A stretch of DNA of 64,000 nt, taken from assembly GCA_047967505.1 (NCBI GenBank), contig CM106538.1, one strand, 5' to 3'. The translations under genes and the position numbers were made by a program. This DNA is from Dipteris shenzhenensis (lineage: Eukaryota; Polypodiophyta; Polypodiopsida; Gleicheniales). The notes beneath the pieces are model-generated. The model was not told the DNA's origin. It searched no databases and saw nothing but the letters and a program-made list of their open reading frames with translations. Shown in pieces: positions 36,180-49,332 of this stretch (position 1 is the first letter of the stretch; each line of letters begins with the position of its first letter).

Positions 36180-36554
36180 ATGCACTTACTTGCTATATGG
36201 CTCATAAGCATGCCAAAGGTCATTGCATTTAATAATACACAACATCAAACCCGATCATGTGCCCTTTGGCCTATTTGTGTTTTGAAGCATTTTAGGGCAC
36301 ATTGCACTTGTTTGGGATATCCAAGTCTGCTGACGTGTATCACCGGAGGGGGAAAAACCAATGGCTTAAGTTTTGCTACCCCCGTGAATTTTGAATTTTC
36401 ACACCTCCCACCCATCAAATCTTGGAAGATTAAGTACCTGCAACCTGCCCCTGCCCTACAAATGCCCTACAACCCACATGCACCTCAACATGACCTTGCA
36501 AAGACTTTGGTTTGCCATTGTCTTCTTTCGGGTAAGTTGTCTTCTAATCTTTGA
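36180..36554 (+). CDS. Unrecognised 124-codon ORF, unit 2 copy
   Basis: Same length and start as 1833-2207 with scattered replacements. No motif recognised. Probably not a functional gene. Confidence 0.18.
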   Translation: MHLLAIWLISMPKVIAFNNTQHQTRSCALWPICVLKHFRAHCTCLGYPSLLTCITGGGKTNGLSFATPVNFEFSHLPPIKSWKIKYLQPAPALQMPYNPHAPQHDLAKTLVCHCLLSGKLSSNL

Positions 36555-36566
36555 TTGCCTTACCAG

Positions 36567-36824
36567 ATAGCTTCTCCAAGTCTAATCAAGAATGTGGATC
36601 TTACCTTTACTAAAAGGCCAAAAGTGATTTGTCAATGCAGAGTACAATATAGTTCAGAGCGCAAGAAAAGGAGAGGCAGCCTAAGTGCAGAAGTCATTGC
36701 TACAGTGATGACGTTTTGGCATGAAAATACGAGAGTTTCTCCAAATAGAAAGGAGATCTGTAAGAAGCAGACGGGATGCAAGGTCTTTGAGGAGCACATC
36801 ATACACATGCTAAATATAACGCAG
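36567..36824 (+). pseudogene. Exon-like captured gene fragment, unit 2
   Basis: Open over 86 codons between TTACCAG and CAG|GTTAGT, exactly as in unit 1. Replacements relative to unit 1 include Ser/Arg, His/Arg and Asp/Glu, with one silent change. This pattern does not show strong constraint since duplication. Confidence 0.35.
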
Positions 36825-36839
36825 GTTAGTGGTGCCTAA

Positions 36840-37560
36840 ACTAGCCCGGTGGTTGTTTGTGATTCAGCTTTGGGATAGCTTACTTGTTTCATTTCTTAAA
36901 CTAGGCTTGGACTAAATGTGATTGTCCTAAACCAGCCTAGTGGTTGGAACATCATGCAACCGTAGGCTGGTTCAACTCACTTGCTAGCTATGTGATTGTC
37001 CTGAACCAGCGCATGTGGTTGAACATACATTAGTTGTTATTCAGCACGGTGGCATGGTCGAGCAAAAATTAATAGCAATATATTTCATAATATATTGTTA
37101 TTTTACTAAACCAACCCGGTGATTGGAACATCATGCAACCGTGGCTGCTTTGGCTCAATCAACAGTTATGTGATTGTCCTGAATGAGCATGGTTGAACAG
37201 ACATTACTTATTGACCAGCTCTCTGGTTGAAATTATTGTATTTCGTAGTACCTAAATTCATTAAATTTAATTTCCTACTATTCGGTTCATATACCACTGC
37301 TAAATTGTGAAATTCAGAAATGAAAAGCAATATATTGTTATTTTCTAATGGTGAAATTCAAAAATGAAAAGCAATATACTTGTTATTGTCTAATATGTGA
37401 AGTTGAGTCCATCAGGCTAAACCATCCCAGTGGTTGAAACTATGATAGTGTCCTAAACCATCCGTGGTTGAAATTGTGAGTGACTGCTCTCCTAAACGTG
37501 TCCTAAACCAAACCGGTGATTGAAATTGTGACTCTCCTAAACTAGCGCGGTGGTTGAAAT
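36840..37560. repeat. CCGGTGGTTG motif cluster, unit 2
   Basis: About ten degenerate copies of AACCAGCCCGGTGGTTGAAA spaced irregularly, as in unit 1 where the cluster is split by the giant insertion. Confidence 0.7.
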
Positions 37561-37726
37561 TTGTTTTGCTTCATTATATACTTTAATTAGACACTGTGTT
37601 TTGTATTAAGTTTAGTAGTAGCAAAAAGGGGGCTCATTGTTCTGTTCTTCCTGCATGTTGGGTCAATAGACTGAATTGTATCTCAAGTTTATGGATCGGA
37701 ATCTAAACATTTCAATTGGGCAGAGG

Positions 37727-37983
37727 TGTTGAGAGTTCACGCTCAACATCATGTGATCATGTGTGCATAACACCATCACGTGATCATATGTGCATAGCAC
37801 TAACCTTATAGAGTGCTATAAAGGAAAGGGTTAGATCCCCTAACCCTAACCCTAAAAGGGTTTGTATATATTCTATTTTTTGAACTAAATCTAGTGTACA
37901 GTTAGTCATTTGTGGTGTGCTCTCTAGATGTGCCCTCTCTCCTCATCTCCACTCTTCTCCTCTTCCCTCTTCATATTTTGTCA
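37727..37983 (+). mobile_element. Family A LTR, unit 2
   Basis: 257 bp, TGTTGAGAG to TTTTGTCA. CACGTG at 37777-37782, TATAAAG at 37817-37823, telomere-like CCCTAACCCTAACCCTAA after it. Upstream is AATTGGGCAGAGG. The adjoining PBS is altered (TGGTATCGAAGC, 37984-37995). Confidence 0.85.
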
Positions 37984-39327
37984 TGGTATCGAAGCTCCCT
38001 TGCCTTTTGCTGAGGCATTGCCAATCTCGAGAGAGTGAGAGAGATTGTGAGATTGAGTGTTCTTTCACTTCCATTGAGAGATAGAGAAATTTCCGTCCAT
38101 TTGAGAGGAATTTCCATCCATGAGAGATTGAGAGATTTCTGTTAATCTCATTCCATTCTATTCATTCCTTCTTTAAGAGTTTCTATTCATTGGAGAGAGA
38201 AAGAGGGAGCGAGATTTCAATTGAGAGAGATTCACTCTGAGATATTGTGTGAAAGAGAGAGAGAGGTTTTGAGATATCTGTGAGAAAGAGTTCTTAGACT
38301 CCCTCAACGACTGCATACTTGAGGTGCATCAGCCCCTGTGTGCTCACCAAGTCTCCAAGGCTCTGACCTTGACTACATGCCTACAACAAATAAGGCTCTC
38401 TATGCATAGCCTTCTCAACGAGGGCTTATCCACGATGGCCTGCTTCTCCAAGCTTTGACCGGCCGGGCTCACGGGCTCATGGGCAATGCTTCAAAACTAC
38501 CCATGCAAGCCACCTCTCGAAAGCTTGTACAAAGCTGTGAAACATGTGTGCATAGCACCATCACGTGATCATATGTGCATAGCACTAACCTTATAGAGCG
38601 CTATGCAGGAAAGGGTTAGATCCCTTAACCCTAACCCTAAAAGGGTTTGTATATATTCTATTTTTTGAACTAAATCTAGTGTACAGTTAGTCATTTGTGG
38701 TGTGCTCTCTAGCTGTGCCCTCTCTCCTCATCTCCACTCTTCTCCTCTTCCCTCTTCATCTTTTGTCATGGTATTAGAGCTCCCTTGCCTTCCGCTGAGG
38801 CATTGCCATTCTCGAGAGAGTGAGAGAGATTGTGAGATTGAGCGTTCTTTCACTTCCATTGAGAGATAGAGAAATTTCCGTCCATTTAAGAGGAATTTCC
38901 GTCCATAAGAGATTGAGAGATTTTTGTTAGTCTCATTCCATTCTATTCATTCCTTCTTTAAGAGTTTCTATTCATTGGTGGAGAGAGAAAGAGGGAGCGA
39001 GATTTCAGTTGAGAGAGATTCACTCTGAGAGATTGTGTGAAAGAGAGAGAGGTTTTGAGATATCTGTGACAAAGAGTTCTTAGACTCCCTCAACGACTGC
39101 ATACCTGAGGCACATCAGCCCCTATGTGCTCGCCAAGTCTCCAAGGCTCTGACCTTGACTACATGCCTACAACAAATAAGGCTCTCTATGCATAGCCTTC
39201 TCAGCAAGGGCTCATCCACGACGGCCTGCTTCTCCAAGCTTTGACCCGCTGGGCTCACGGGCTCATGGGCAATGCTTCAAAACTGCCCATGCAAGCCACC
39301 TCTCCAAAGCTTCTACAAAGCTTCCAA
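37758..39327 (+). repeat. 785-bp tandem duplication of LTR 3' part plus leader
   Basis: From CATGTGTGCATA inside the LTR (37758) to about 38542, then the same sequence again from 38543. The second copy includes a partial LTR to 38768 and a second PBS (TGGTATTAGAGC, 38769-38780). The junction is at ACAAAGCTGTGAAACATG. Not found in units 1 or 3. Confidence 0.85.
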
Positions 39328-40383
39328 CAAACAGGCCTACTTCCAACAAATGGCTCCTATATAGCAGAAGCCTCGGACGTCTCCAATCGGCAGTGCAGCT
39401 CTACATCGGCTCTCATCGACTCGACAACCTTCTACGTGGCCTTCTCTAGGCAACGCCAAGCTTCTAGCTCAGCAACTCTGTAAGCCGCGTAGTGCCTAGC
39501 TCCATATAGCCTGTATTCCTTATATCCGCTGTTACTCACTACGTCACCAGCCATCTTGTTGGTAATAATGAATCAAAGATGGTGAAGAAGAAGAGCAAGA
39601 CGATGAGCGGCATGAGTCACAATTGAAGCACAGCTCCATGGAATTGGTCTTGTAAGTTGTGCAATCTCCTGCAAGCTCAACCAACTCGACATACTTTGCC
39701 ACGGGATTCCCTTGAGCCTTGCATCGTCAATAGCCATGCTTTGGCCCAAAGTAAGGGCCCGCTCCTGGCAACACCTCTCCTGATGGCCCTTCCCGATAGC
39801 TTGCGGGATCCCATACCCTCTGATGCCATCGATACCCTACGCCAATCGAACTTTCAGCCTCTGCAATGACTAAGCAAAACTGCATCTCCAAGGCGCCATC
39901 TCCATCGTTCAGTCCATCGCCTCCGTCAACCAAGATACCTGCATCTCTTCTCTGAGAGAGAAACTGCCACATGGCAGATAAGGCCACGTGGCACTCTTCA
40001 ATCCCATCACCCACCTTAGCAAGGTAACCCAGCGTAGAGTAACCCTGGTAAAAAATGGATAAGGATGGTTAAGTGAACCCCCAGGCAAGTTAACCCAAGG
40101 CTGGGCTACTCAGCGAAGGGTGGTCAAAAATCAGCCACATGGCACTTATCCACTTGCCATGTCATCCAGTTGACATGTGGCAATCGATTGCCACATCATC
40201 AACCTTATCGTGCCACATCATCAAGGCAATCCTTATCTACCACGTCACCCCTGCCAGCTCAACAGGCCACATCAGCACAAACATGTCATCATCGACTCAA
40301 AGATTTCACTTGGCATATTGAGTGTATTTGCAATTGATTCATACAAATATCTTCACGACACTTTTGAGTACATTTCTTGCACC
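38781..40383 (+). other. Untranslated leader of family A, unit 2
   Basis: GAGAGA-rich start, then short overlapping ORFs with no family. Near 39980 and 40130-40280 it has CCACGTGG- and CCACATCATC-type phrases. About 1 kb present in unit 3 (57330-58325) is missing. Confidence 0.6.
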
Positions 40384-41353
40384 ATGTCGACTAGCAACCT
40401 CAATCTAGAGGCATCTGCTAAGTTAGACAACTCCCATTATGATACATGGAAATACTGAATGGAGACCATTCTTGTACTTCAGGACAAATGGGAGTATGTC
40501 AATGGGTCTAACCTAGACCATTGGCCGATCCACCTACCAGTAGCTCTACTCCATCTCTTGTCATAGCACTAGCAATGGGATCTACATCTACACAAACAGT
40601 TTCCGCACTAGTAGCAGATCCTGCCATTGCCCGAGCTCAGGCAGAATGGGATAAGAAAGACAAGTATGCCTATCACTTGATCAAGCAGAATGTGCAAGAT
40701 GTAATGCTAGGACAACTCAACACAGTCAAGACATCAAAAGAAGCATGGGATATGGTCGCAGCTCTCTACGAGTCCAAGAACACATCCAGGATTCTCACCC
40801 TGAGAAACCAGATCAACCAGAGTTTCTGCAACAACAGTGAAACCGGTCATGCCTATGTACTCTGCAAAAAAATTACAACAATCAACTTGCAGCAGCAGGA
40901 GAGACTATGAACCCCGCAGAAATGGTTCAAGTCATTCTGAACAGACTAGGAGAGGGATACGAGAATGTCGTCCAGAGTATTGCCATCCAACGGCAAATTC
41001 TGATACTAGAAGAACTTTAATCAATCCTATTTGGTAAAGAACTTAGGACTCAGGCAATTCAAGCACGTAAAAGTCATTCTAATGATCAGGCATTCACAGC
41101 TTCAGACAGAAGCAGAGGCAACGGCAAAGGTAGAGGTAGATCATATCAAAAAAGTGGTCATCATTAGTAACAAAATCAAAGTCAGCATCAGCATCAACAT
41201 CATCCTCAGCAACATCAGAATCAACAAAGAGGAAATCATTCCAACCGAGGAAGATTTCAAGGATGAGGGAATGCATCCACCAACATGTCAAACATTCAGT
41301 GCAGCTACTGTCACAAGTTTGGACACTATGAAAGAGATTGCCACAAGAAGTAG
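40384..41353 (+). pseudogene. Family A gag, unit 2 (decayed)
   Basis: Same start and same TGA after LDNSHYDTWKY as units 1 and 3. It keeps the ETILVLQDKWEYV segment deleted in unit 1. A base is lost in the KKITT phrase near 40867, shifting the frame. The zinc knuckle CSYCHKFGHYERDC is intact in its own frame just before TAG at 41351. Copia B2 is inserted 17 bases later. Confidence 0.8.
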
Positions 41354-41370
41354 TACGACCAAGGCGGTCA

Positions 41371-41725
41371 TGTGAAGATTGTGGGAGAGAGGGAAGGAGT
41401 CTCACTTGCGGCTTTCTCACATGCACAATGGGGGAATACACACGAAGGTGGAGGCTGAAAACAATTTTCCTCTTCTTAGTTGTGAAAGCCAAAAGAACTC
41501 TAGTACAAAGAAATAGAAGAACCCTATATGTGGGTCTCAAAACCAAACTCAACTAACTAAGGTGGCATACTAACTGAGCCACGAACTAGTGTAGATAAGG
41601 ATAGCTGTCATCCAGCTATTATTCGTGAGCGGTGTACCAACCGCATCTCCAGCTAACAAGTCGGTGACATAAATACACAACGGTCACCTTGGCATATCTC
41701 GCGAGTGGAGCTCGATATCTCAACA
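41371..41725 (-). repeat. B2 3' LTR
   Basis: 355 bp. On the + strand it runs from TGTGAAGATTGTGG to GATATCTCAACA. Confidence 0.95.
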
Positions 41726-41734
41726 CTCCCCCTC
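41726..41734 (-). other. B2 polypurine tract
   Basis: CTCCCCCTC on the + strand, i.e. GAGGGGGAG on the element strand, as in B1. Confidence 0.9.
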
Positions 41735-44700
41735 GAGCTCAATCCCAATTCCTGCACACCAAGCAGGTCTCTGAACTTGCGCAGCTTCTCTGCGCCCAAT
41801 GCTTTCGTGAAGATGTCAGCTACCTGATCCTCTGTGCTGACATAAACTAGATCAATAAGACCTAGTAAAACCTTCTCCCGCACATAGTGATAATGCACCT
41901 CAATGTGCTTTGTTTTGGCATGAAAGACTGGGTATGACAACTGGCCCATCTGTAGACTGATGCATATCATAGAGTAGCTTCTGCAACCAAGCTACCTCAC
42001 ATGCAGCCATTGTTGCACCCCTGTACTCAGTCTCTGTGCTCGACATGGCAACTGTAGGCTGTTTCTTGCTACTCCAAGTGACTGCAGCACTCCCAAAAGA
42101 GAACACATATCCACTGGTAGATCGTCTATTTGAAATGCTACCAACCCAATCAGCATCAGTGTATCCATGCAACTGTATCTGAACCCCAGCCTCATAAAAT
42201 AGTCCATACTGCAATGTGGACTTCACATACCTGAGTATGCATCTAGCCGCATCCAAATGCGGTTTCCTTGGAGCCTGCATAAACTGACTTACCAACCCAA
42301 CAGCATAGCTCAAATTTGGCCTGGTAAAAGTCATGTAAATCAAACTTCCTACTATGTGTCTGTACATAGTAGGGTCCTCCAGAAGCTCACCTGCATCTGC
42401 GCTCAACTTCACATTCTGCTCCAAAGGAACTGAAATAGGCTTACAGCCTGTCATCCCATATTTGGACAGCATGTCCAGTCCATACTGCCTCTGCAAGAGC
42501 TGTATCCCACTTGGTGATCTACTCACCTCAATGCCCAAGAAATAACGCAGCTCTCCCAAATCCTTCATCTCAAACTTCTGCCTCAGTAGCATTTTCACAT
42601 GAAGAATATCTTCATCACTATCACCTGTGATGATCAAATCATCAACATAAATGACTAGCAGCATAATCCCTTTCTCTGTTTTTCTCACATAGAGTGAGAA
42701 ATCTACCTTGGAAATCTGAAAGCCAATAGTGACAAGATACTGTCCTATCTTGTTAGACCATGCTCTAGGTGCTTGCTTCAAGCCATACAAGGCTTTCTTC
42801 AACCTGCAAACAAACTCAGGATGAATAGCATAAACATAACCTGCTGGCTGCTCCATAAAGACCTCTTCTTGCAAATCACCATGCAAGAAGGCATTCTTTA
42901 CATCCATCTGATGTAAAGACCATCCCTTTGATGCAGCCATAGCAATGGCTGCTCTTACGGTTGCCATCCTTGCAACCAGGCTGAAAGTTTCTTCATAATC
43001 AATGCCATATGTCTGTGCATACCCCTTGACAACTAATCTTGCCTTGTATCTATTCACAGAATCATCTGCATTGTGCTTGATCTTATAAACCCACTTACAA
43101 CCAATTGCATTCTTGCCTTTAGGCAAAGGCACCAATTCCCATGTAGCATTAGCATCTAAGGCATCCATTTCTTCATCCATGGCTTTCTCCCATTTTTCAT
43201 TTCCCATGGCTTGCTCAAAAGAAGTGGGTTCTGGTTCCTGTATCACTTTGACCATATAGGCATAGTGAATGGCTGTAAATCCATCATATTTCAGCCTATT
43301 CACAGGATACCTAACCCTGGTAGACCTGCGCAAAATAGGCTCACTTCCAGGTGCTCTCAAAACATCCCTGGTCTTCCTTACTCCAGGTGTAACAATAGAA
43401 GGAATACCCAACTCATCATCAATGCTCTGCTCTGAGCCACTGGATTCACCATCCACACAAGAGTGACCTGCATTCACATCAAACATGGGCTGATCTACCT
43501 TCTCTTTTCCTTTTCGTGATACCTGCATACCACTCTCTGCATTGCTTTGAGGGGATTCTCCTGATCTCAATCTGCCTGTCCACGGCGAAGTATGTGAACC
43601 ACTGGTAGAGGATACTCTAGGTCCACTGATATTTTGTGATTGCTGCTGTGCATTCTGTGCAGCATTACCATTTTGTGCATCTACGTCAATCATCACATTT
43701 ACTGGTTTATACCAGCTGCTCATCTCATCAAAAACAACATCTCTGCTCACTGTGAACTTACGTGTAGAAGGGTTATAGCATCTATACCCTTTCTGCTGCA
43801 GAGAATAACCAATAAAGACGCACTTCTCAGCGTTTGGATCCAACTTGGACCTCAACTCATCTGGCACATGGACATAGGCAATGCAACCAAAAATCTTCAG
43901 ATGAGAAATATCTGGTTTCCTACCAGTATACATCTCCTCTGGCGTCATGCCATGTATTGCTGCAGTGGGAGTCCTGTTCATTATATAGACTGTTGTAGCA
44001 ACTGCTTCAGCCCAATAATAATCTGGTAGATCTTTTTCATTTAGCATAGCCCAAGATACCTCTCCAATATGCCTATTTTTTCTTTCTGCAATTCCATTTT
44101 GCTGTGGGGTATGGCTGCATGAATATTGCTGCTTTATGCCATGCTCCTGCAAGAACCTTGCAAACTCATTTGAGAGGTACTCTCCCCCTCCATCTGACCT
44201 TAGGCATTTTATTTGCAGGCCTGTTTCTTTTTCAACTATAGCTTTGAAAGCTTTGAAGTGCCCAAACACTTCACTTTTCTTTTTCATAAAATACACCCAC
44301 AGTTTTCTGCTGAAGTCATCAATAAATGTGACAAAATAGTGACAGCCTCCAATAGATGCAGCTTTTGTAGTCCACACATCACAGTGGATTAATTCCAATG
44401 CCTAGGAAAAGGTTTCCTTGCCTGTTTCCCAAATTGACAGGCTTCACAAACCTTGTGCATTTCTGCAACCTTGAATTTTGGCAATCCTGCAACAATATTT
44501 TGGGCTTGCATTGATTTAAGTCGCTGTATATTAACATGACCAATGCGTTTGTGCCAGATATCAATATCTGCAACTACACTGGTCCCATGTGCAAACATTG
44601 CTGCACTTAATTCAGGCATGTCCGCATCCAACGTAAACATCATGCCCTTCTTCTTTCCTTTTGCTATCAAGCGACCATTATTTTTCATATCCTCAACAAA

Positions 44701-45990
44701 GCATCCATGAGGATTAAATCAGACCTGCAAGCCCTGCTCAACCATTTGACCAACAGAAACCAGGTTCTTGGTGATGTTCGGGACATGAAATACATCAGAC
44801 AAGTATTTCTTTTTCCCATCCTGCATAGACAAAGGAATTTTGCCAATCTGCACAATAGGATGTGCAGTATCATCACCAGTCTCCACAAATCCTGGCTTTT
44901 CCATTTTCCTTGCATCTTGCATCCATTCTGCATGACTTGTCATGTGGTTTGACGCACCTGAGTCAACATACCACACATCATTTTGTTCTTCTGCACTTGT
45001 CACAGAATTGGTCATATGCTGCACCATAAAAAGATGCTCATTTCTGTCATCACCCTGCCTGCTAGAAGATGCATAATTGCCTTGCTGCAATTTTCCATTC
45101 ATGATGTCATTCTACTTTTTGTAGCAGTCCTTAGCCATATGACCCATTTTGCCACAATAGTAGCATTCAACATTGCTGTTTGCATTTTGGCTTCTCTGCC
45201 ATACACCACGGCCTCTTTGGCTCCCCCTGCCTCTAGAGTTACCACGTCCTCCTGCATAGGACTGGTTTTCTTGCGTTTGTTGCATATTCTGATTTCTACC
45301 ATGGCCTGCAGATCGGCCTCCTCTACCTCTACCTCTACCTCTACCAGCATTTGAGTAGAAGACAGTTTCTTTTGAAGTTCCTGTTGAAGAAGATGCACCC
45401 CCATTTCTCTGCTCTTCAGAAATCAGAAGAGCAATCAACTCCTCAAAATCTGGAAATTTTTCACGGACGGCAATGGATGTCCGGAATTGTGCATAATCCT
45501 TTCCTAGACGATTCAAGGTCACAGAAACCAAATCGTCATCATCCACTGGCGACCCAATGGAAGCAAGTGCATCTGCAATTTTCTTCACTTTCATGTGGTA
45601 GTCATTTATACTCAAATTTTCTCTCTGCACGTTGTGCAACTCCTGTTTGAGTTGCATTTTCCTGGCTTGTGTATTTGTGCTATACATTTTTGCCAAAGTA
45701 TCCCATGCCTCCTTTGGCGTACTTGCATCTTGAATATGCACAATCATGGAGTCCGAAATACTGATAGACAGCCAGTACATAACTTTCCTGGCTCTCTCAT
45801 GCCATCCTTTGAATGCCTGCATTTCTTGTTGACTGGAAACATTAGGAAGAACAGGTTCTTCTTCATTTCCTGTAATGAATTCCCAATAGCCTTTTCCCAT
45901 CAAGAAATTCGTCATTCTAAACTTCCATGCCTGGAAGTTGTTCTTGTCAAGCTTTTCAGTGACAATCTATGAAAGAGAATCAGATGCCAT
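41735..45990 (-). pseudogene. B2 gag-pol polyprotein (interrupted)
   Basis: ATG at 45990 (MASDSLS) followed by TAG at codon 8, where B1 has CAG. The capsid reads on as 267 codons (45915-45112) with an intact zinc knuckle CYYCGKMGHMAKDC and RGRGRGG linker, ending in TAG (CAG in B1). Protease WYVDSGASNHMTSHAEW lies in the 127-codon piece at 45102-44719, which ends at TGA. Integrase, RT and part of RNase H form one 832-codon ORF (44398-41900) with CDVW, SDGGGEY, NGIAERKN and YVDD (42638-42649). A ~20-base deletion precedes it and a ~40-base deletion removes the RNase H segment around CDNMSS. Not autonomous, but the least decayed pol here. Confidence 0.9.
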
Positions 45991-46524
45991 TACAGAACAC
46001 TGCAAAATATTATGTCACTGCAAAAAACACAGCTTTTGCCTCACACCACGGGCAGATCTGCAAAACTGACGAAAGTGGTATTTCACCACACAGTCACTTC
46101 CTAGTGATGATTTTGCATCAATAGGCAAGAGACATGAATCTGCAACTCCCAATATCTCTGCACACAGGCATACGATGCAATTTTTGCGGCACCTTTCCAC
46201 CGACTAGCCGCACAGTGGTCGCACAGCCAAAAACAGGGCCTTTTTCTGAGTGCCTGCAAAGAACTTTCGCCTTCAAAACGGGCCCCGAAACGGCCTCAAA
46301 TCAAAAAAATAAAGTCACCAAGGGCTTCACCTTTCCCGTAGCATATACTGCGCTCTCGCCACACTGCGAAGGGTGACTCAATCTGAAACAGTGCACTCTT
46401 GCACTTCTGGCTGTGCTACCTACAGAGATTTGCTCCCAAACTCGAAATAGGAAAGCAACACTGGTCCTCTTACCAGGACACCACGAACTTGGCTTGCTTT
46501 CTTGAGCTCCTTACCATGAACAAG

Positions 46525-46536
46525 GCTCTGATACCA
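46525..46536 (-). other. B2 primer-binding site
   Basis: GCTCTGATACCA on the + strand, the complement of TGGTATCAGAGC, abutting the 5' LTR. Confidence 0.95.
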
Positions 46537-46889
46537 TGTGAAGATTGTGGGACAGAGGGAAGGAGTCTCACTTGCGGCTTTCTCACATGCACAATGGGGG
46601 AATACACACGAAGGTGGAGGCTGAAAACAATTTTCCTCTTCTTAGTTGTGAAAGCCAAAAGAACTCTAGTACAAAGAAATAGAAGAACCCTATATGTGGG
46701 TCTCAAAACCAAACTCAACTAACTAAGGTGGCATACTAACTGAGCCACGAACTAGTGTAGATAAGGATAGCTGTCATCCAGCTATTATTCGTGAGCGGTG
46801 TACCAACCGCATCTCCAGCTAACAAGTCGGTGACATAAATACACAACGGTCACCCTGGCATATCGCGAGTGGAGCTCGATATCTCAACA
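46537..46889 (-). repeat. B2 5' LTR
   Basis: 353 bp, nearly identical to the other B2 LTR. Confidence 0.95.
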
Positions 46890-49332
46890 GGTCAATCCAG
46901 CAGTAATCGAGGAAATTCTCGAGGTAGAGGAAATCATCATGGTGGACATTCTAGTCACAGTCATTTTGCAAATGAACATGGAAATATGTTTCTTGCAAGC
47001 GAGAACTTGCATCAGACTAATACAGTGTACCTCGACACTGATTTCAATCCCAAAGAGGATTACAGCTATCAAGTTGACCAAGTGGAACAATATCCTTGGT
47101 ACATTGACAGCGGTGGATCATCTCACATGACAAATCATCAGGAATGGTTCACAAAAATAAAGCCATTAGAAGGACAGAAAAATTTCATCTACATAGCAGA
47201 CAATACACCGAATCCAGTTCAAGGGACAGGTGTTATCGCTATGAACAATTTCACTGGTACAAAAGCATTAGTCAAAGATGTGCTCTATGTTTTAAAGCTC
47301 CGCAAGAACCTTTTGTCAGTAGGTCAAATGACCGAACACAATTACAAAGTCATCTTTGACGGTGATGAATGCACTATCAGAGACAAATCCAAAAGATGTC
47401 AGCTAGTAGCAAAAGTTGTCAAGGAAGGATGCTTATACAAAATGCTAGCTACAGTACCAGATAAGCATGCCATGTCAGCTCAACCGCAACAGATGCCACA
47501 ATCTGCAAAATGGCACAAGAGATATGGTCATGTCAACTTCAAGTACTTGTTAGATCACAGGAATCAGAATATGGCAATTGGGATTCCGAAGCTACAGTTT
47601 CTTAGAAAGGTTTGCGAAGCATGCTGCTTCAGCAAACAAAAGCAAACCAACTTTGTCAGAAGTACCTCTCGTGCACAAGGTATTCTTGATTTGATACATA
47701 CAAATGTATGGAGTTATGCCCAGACCCGCACCATCAATGGTTCACTTTATTACTTGACTTTCATCGGCTACTACAACAGATATTGTTGGGTCTACTTTCT
47801 GAAAGAGAAATCTGAAGTGTTTTCCACATTTCAAGAATTCAAAGCCATGGTAGAAAACCAGACAGGCAGAAAGATCAAGGTCATGAGGTCAGATAGAGGA
47901 AGTGAATACATGTCTTCAGCATTCATGAACTTTCTTCAGCATTCATGAACTTTTGCAAAAATCACGGCATTCGAAGACAATTCACATGTGCAGATACTCC
48001 TTAGCAAAATGCAAGAGCTGAAAGGAAGAATGGGACTTTAGCAGACAGTGCTAGAGCAATTCTTAGTGAAAAGCATCTTCTGAATGAGTATTGGGCAAAA
48101 GCAATAGCTACAACAAACTATTTGCTTAATCGGCTTCCTATCAAACCGATACAAGGTATGACTCCTTATGAAGCATTCACTGGACAAAAGCCACACATTG
48201 GGCATCTCCGCATATTTGGTTGCATAGCATATGCCCACATACATGATGATAATCGTAGAAAATTGGATGCGAAGTCATGCAAATGCATCATGGTTGGCTA
48301 CAGTGAAGAAAGCAAAGCATACAAATTGTATGATCCCATCAACCGCAAAGTCATTATCTCTTGAGATGTAATCTTTGATGAGGAATTAGAATGGAAAACC
48401 TCACCTACTCATGAGATAGAAGCATCAACTTCACAGTCATCGACAAAATAGGTTGATGAAGAAGAGCAGGAATCGCTAGCAACACCCCAAGCAGAGCCAC
48501 AGCAGCTCAGACGGTCTACTAGGGAAATCAGACCTCCAGCCAAATTGACATATGCTCAGAAAGGCAAAGCAATTCAAGTGGAAACCACCAACTATGCTCT
48601 TATGACTACCATCATGGCTACAGAAGAGCCAGTGTACTTCGAAGACGCAGTAGACAAGCCAGAATGGCAAACTGCTATGAATGAAGAAATGGATGCTTTG
48701 TATAAAAATAACACTTGGGAATTATGCGACCTTCCACCAGGAAAGAAGGCCATAGCAAACAAATGGGTATACAAAGTGAAGTACAATCCAGATGGCAGTA
48801 TTCAGAGATTTAAAGCCAGATTAGTTGCAAAAGGATTTGCACAACAATATGGTCAAGACTATGATGAGACTTATGCTCCAGTAGCAAAGATGGATTCCAT
48901 ACGGTTCTTGATATTGCAACACTCAGTAAATGGAATGTGTATCAGCTCGATGTCAAGAATGCATTTCTCAATGGTTACCTAGACGAGGAAGTCTACATGC
49001 AACAACCAACAAGTTATGTTGAACCAGGAAAGGAGAATAAGGTTTGCCATCTCAAGAAAAGTCTCTATGGCTGAAAGCAAGCACCCAAAAGTTGGTACAG
49101 CGGAATTGACAAGTATTTTGCTGATCTGGGATACATGAAGTCTAATGCAGATCATACTCTCTACTACAAAGTTCAAGGGGAAGACATTACTATTGCACTT
49201 TTGTACGTAGATGATCTGATTGTGACCAGAAGCAAGGATAGCTTCATCAAAAAATTAAAAAAAGACTTATCTATAGAGTTTGACATGAGAGATCTTGGAC
49301 TTATGCACTATTGTCTTGGAATTGAGTTCTAG
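46890..49332 (+). pseudogene. Family A pol, unit 2 (resumes after B2)
   Basis: The open reading 46869-47948 begins inside the B2 LTR and runs through protease (WYIDSGGSSHMTNHQEWF), HKRYGH...CEACC and the integrase core with IHTNVW (Asn for the first Asp, 47703-47705) and RSDRGSEY. It is broken by a 20-base tandem duplication of CTTCAGCATTCATGAACTTT near 47925. TAG at 48002 is shared with unit 3. TAG at 48449 is private. RT has the shared frameshift near 48908 and YVDD at 49204-49215, ending LGIEF-TAG at 49330. No RNase H. Confidence 0.85.

Larger units (their letters stand above)
32048..37726. other. Region A of unit 2
   Basis: Matches unit 1 region A, with the short LTR element inserted at 32371. 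After it, 34593-37000 follows unit 1 to the point where that unit is split by its giant insertion. Here the site is uninterrupted (CTGAACCAGCGCATG), giving the empty-site sequence. 35000-36180 has no gene. Confidence 0.7.
41371..46889 (-). mobile_element. Full-length Ty1/copia element B2, nested in family A
   Basis: 5,519 bp on the reverse strand with TSD GGTCA (41366-41370 and 46890-46894). It interrupts CCAAGGCGGTCAATCC, which is whole in units 1 and 3. The LTRs (355 and 353 bp) differ by two substitutions and one 2-base indel, so this is a recent insertion, younger than B1. Same family as B1. Confidence 0.95.

Noticed and set aside
41371-46889. B2 as an intact autonomous retrotransposon
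   Set aside because: Stop at codon 8, further TAG and TGA stops, and deletions before integrase and in RNase H, despite nearly identical LTRs.
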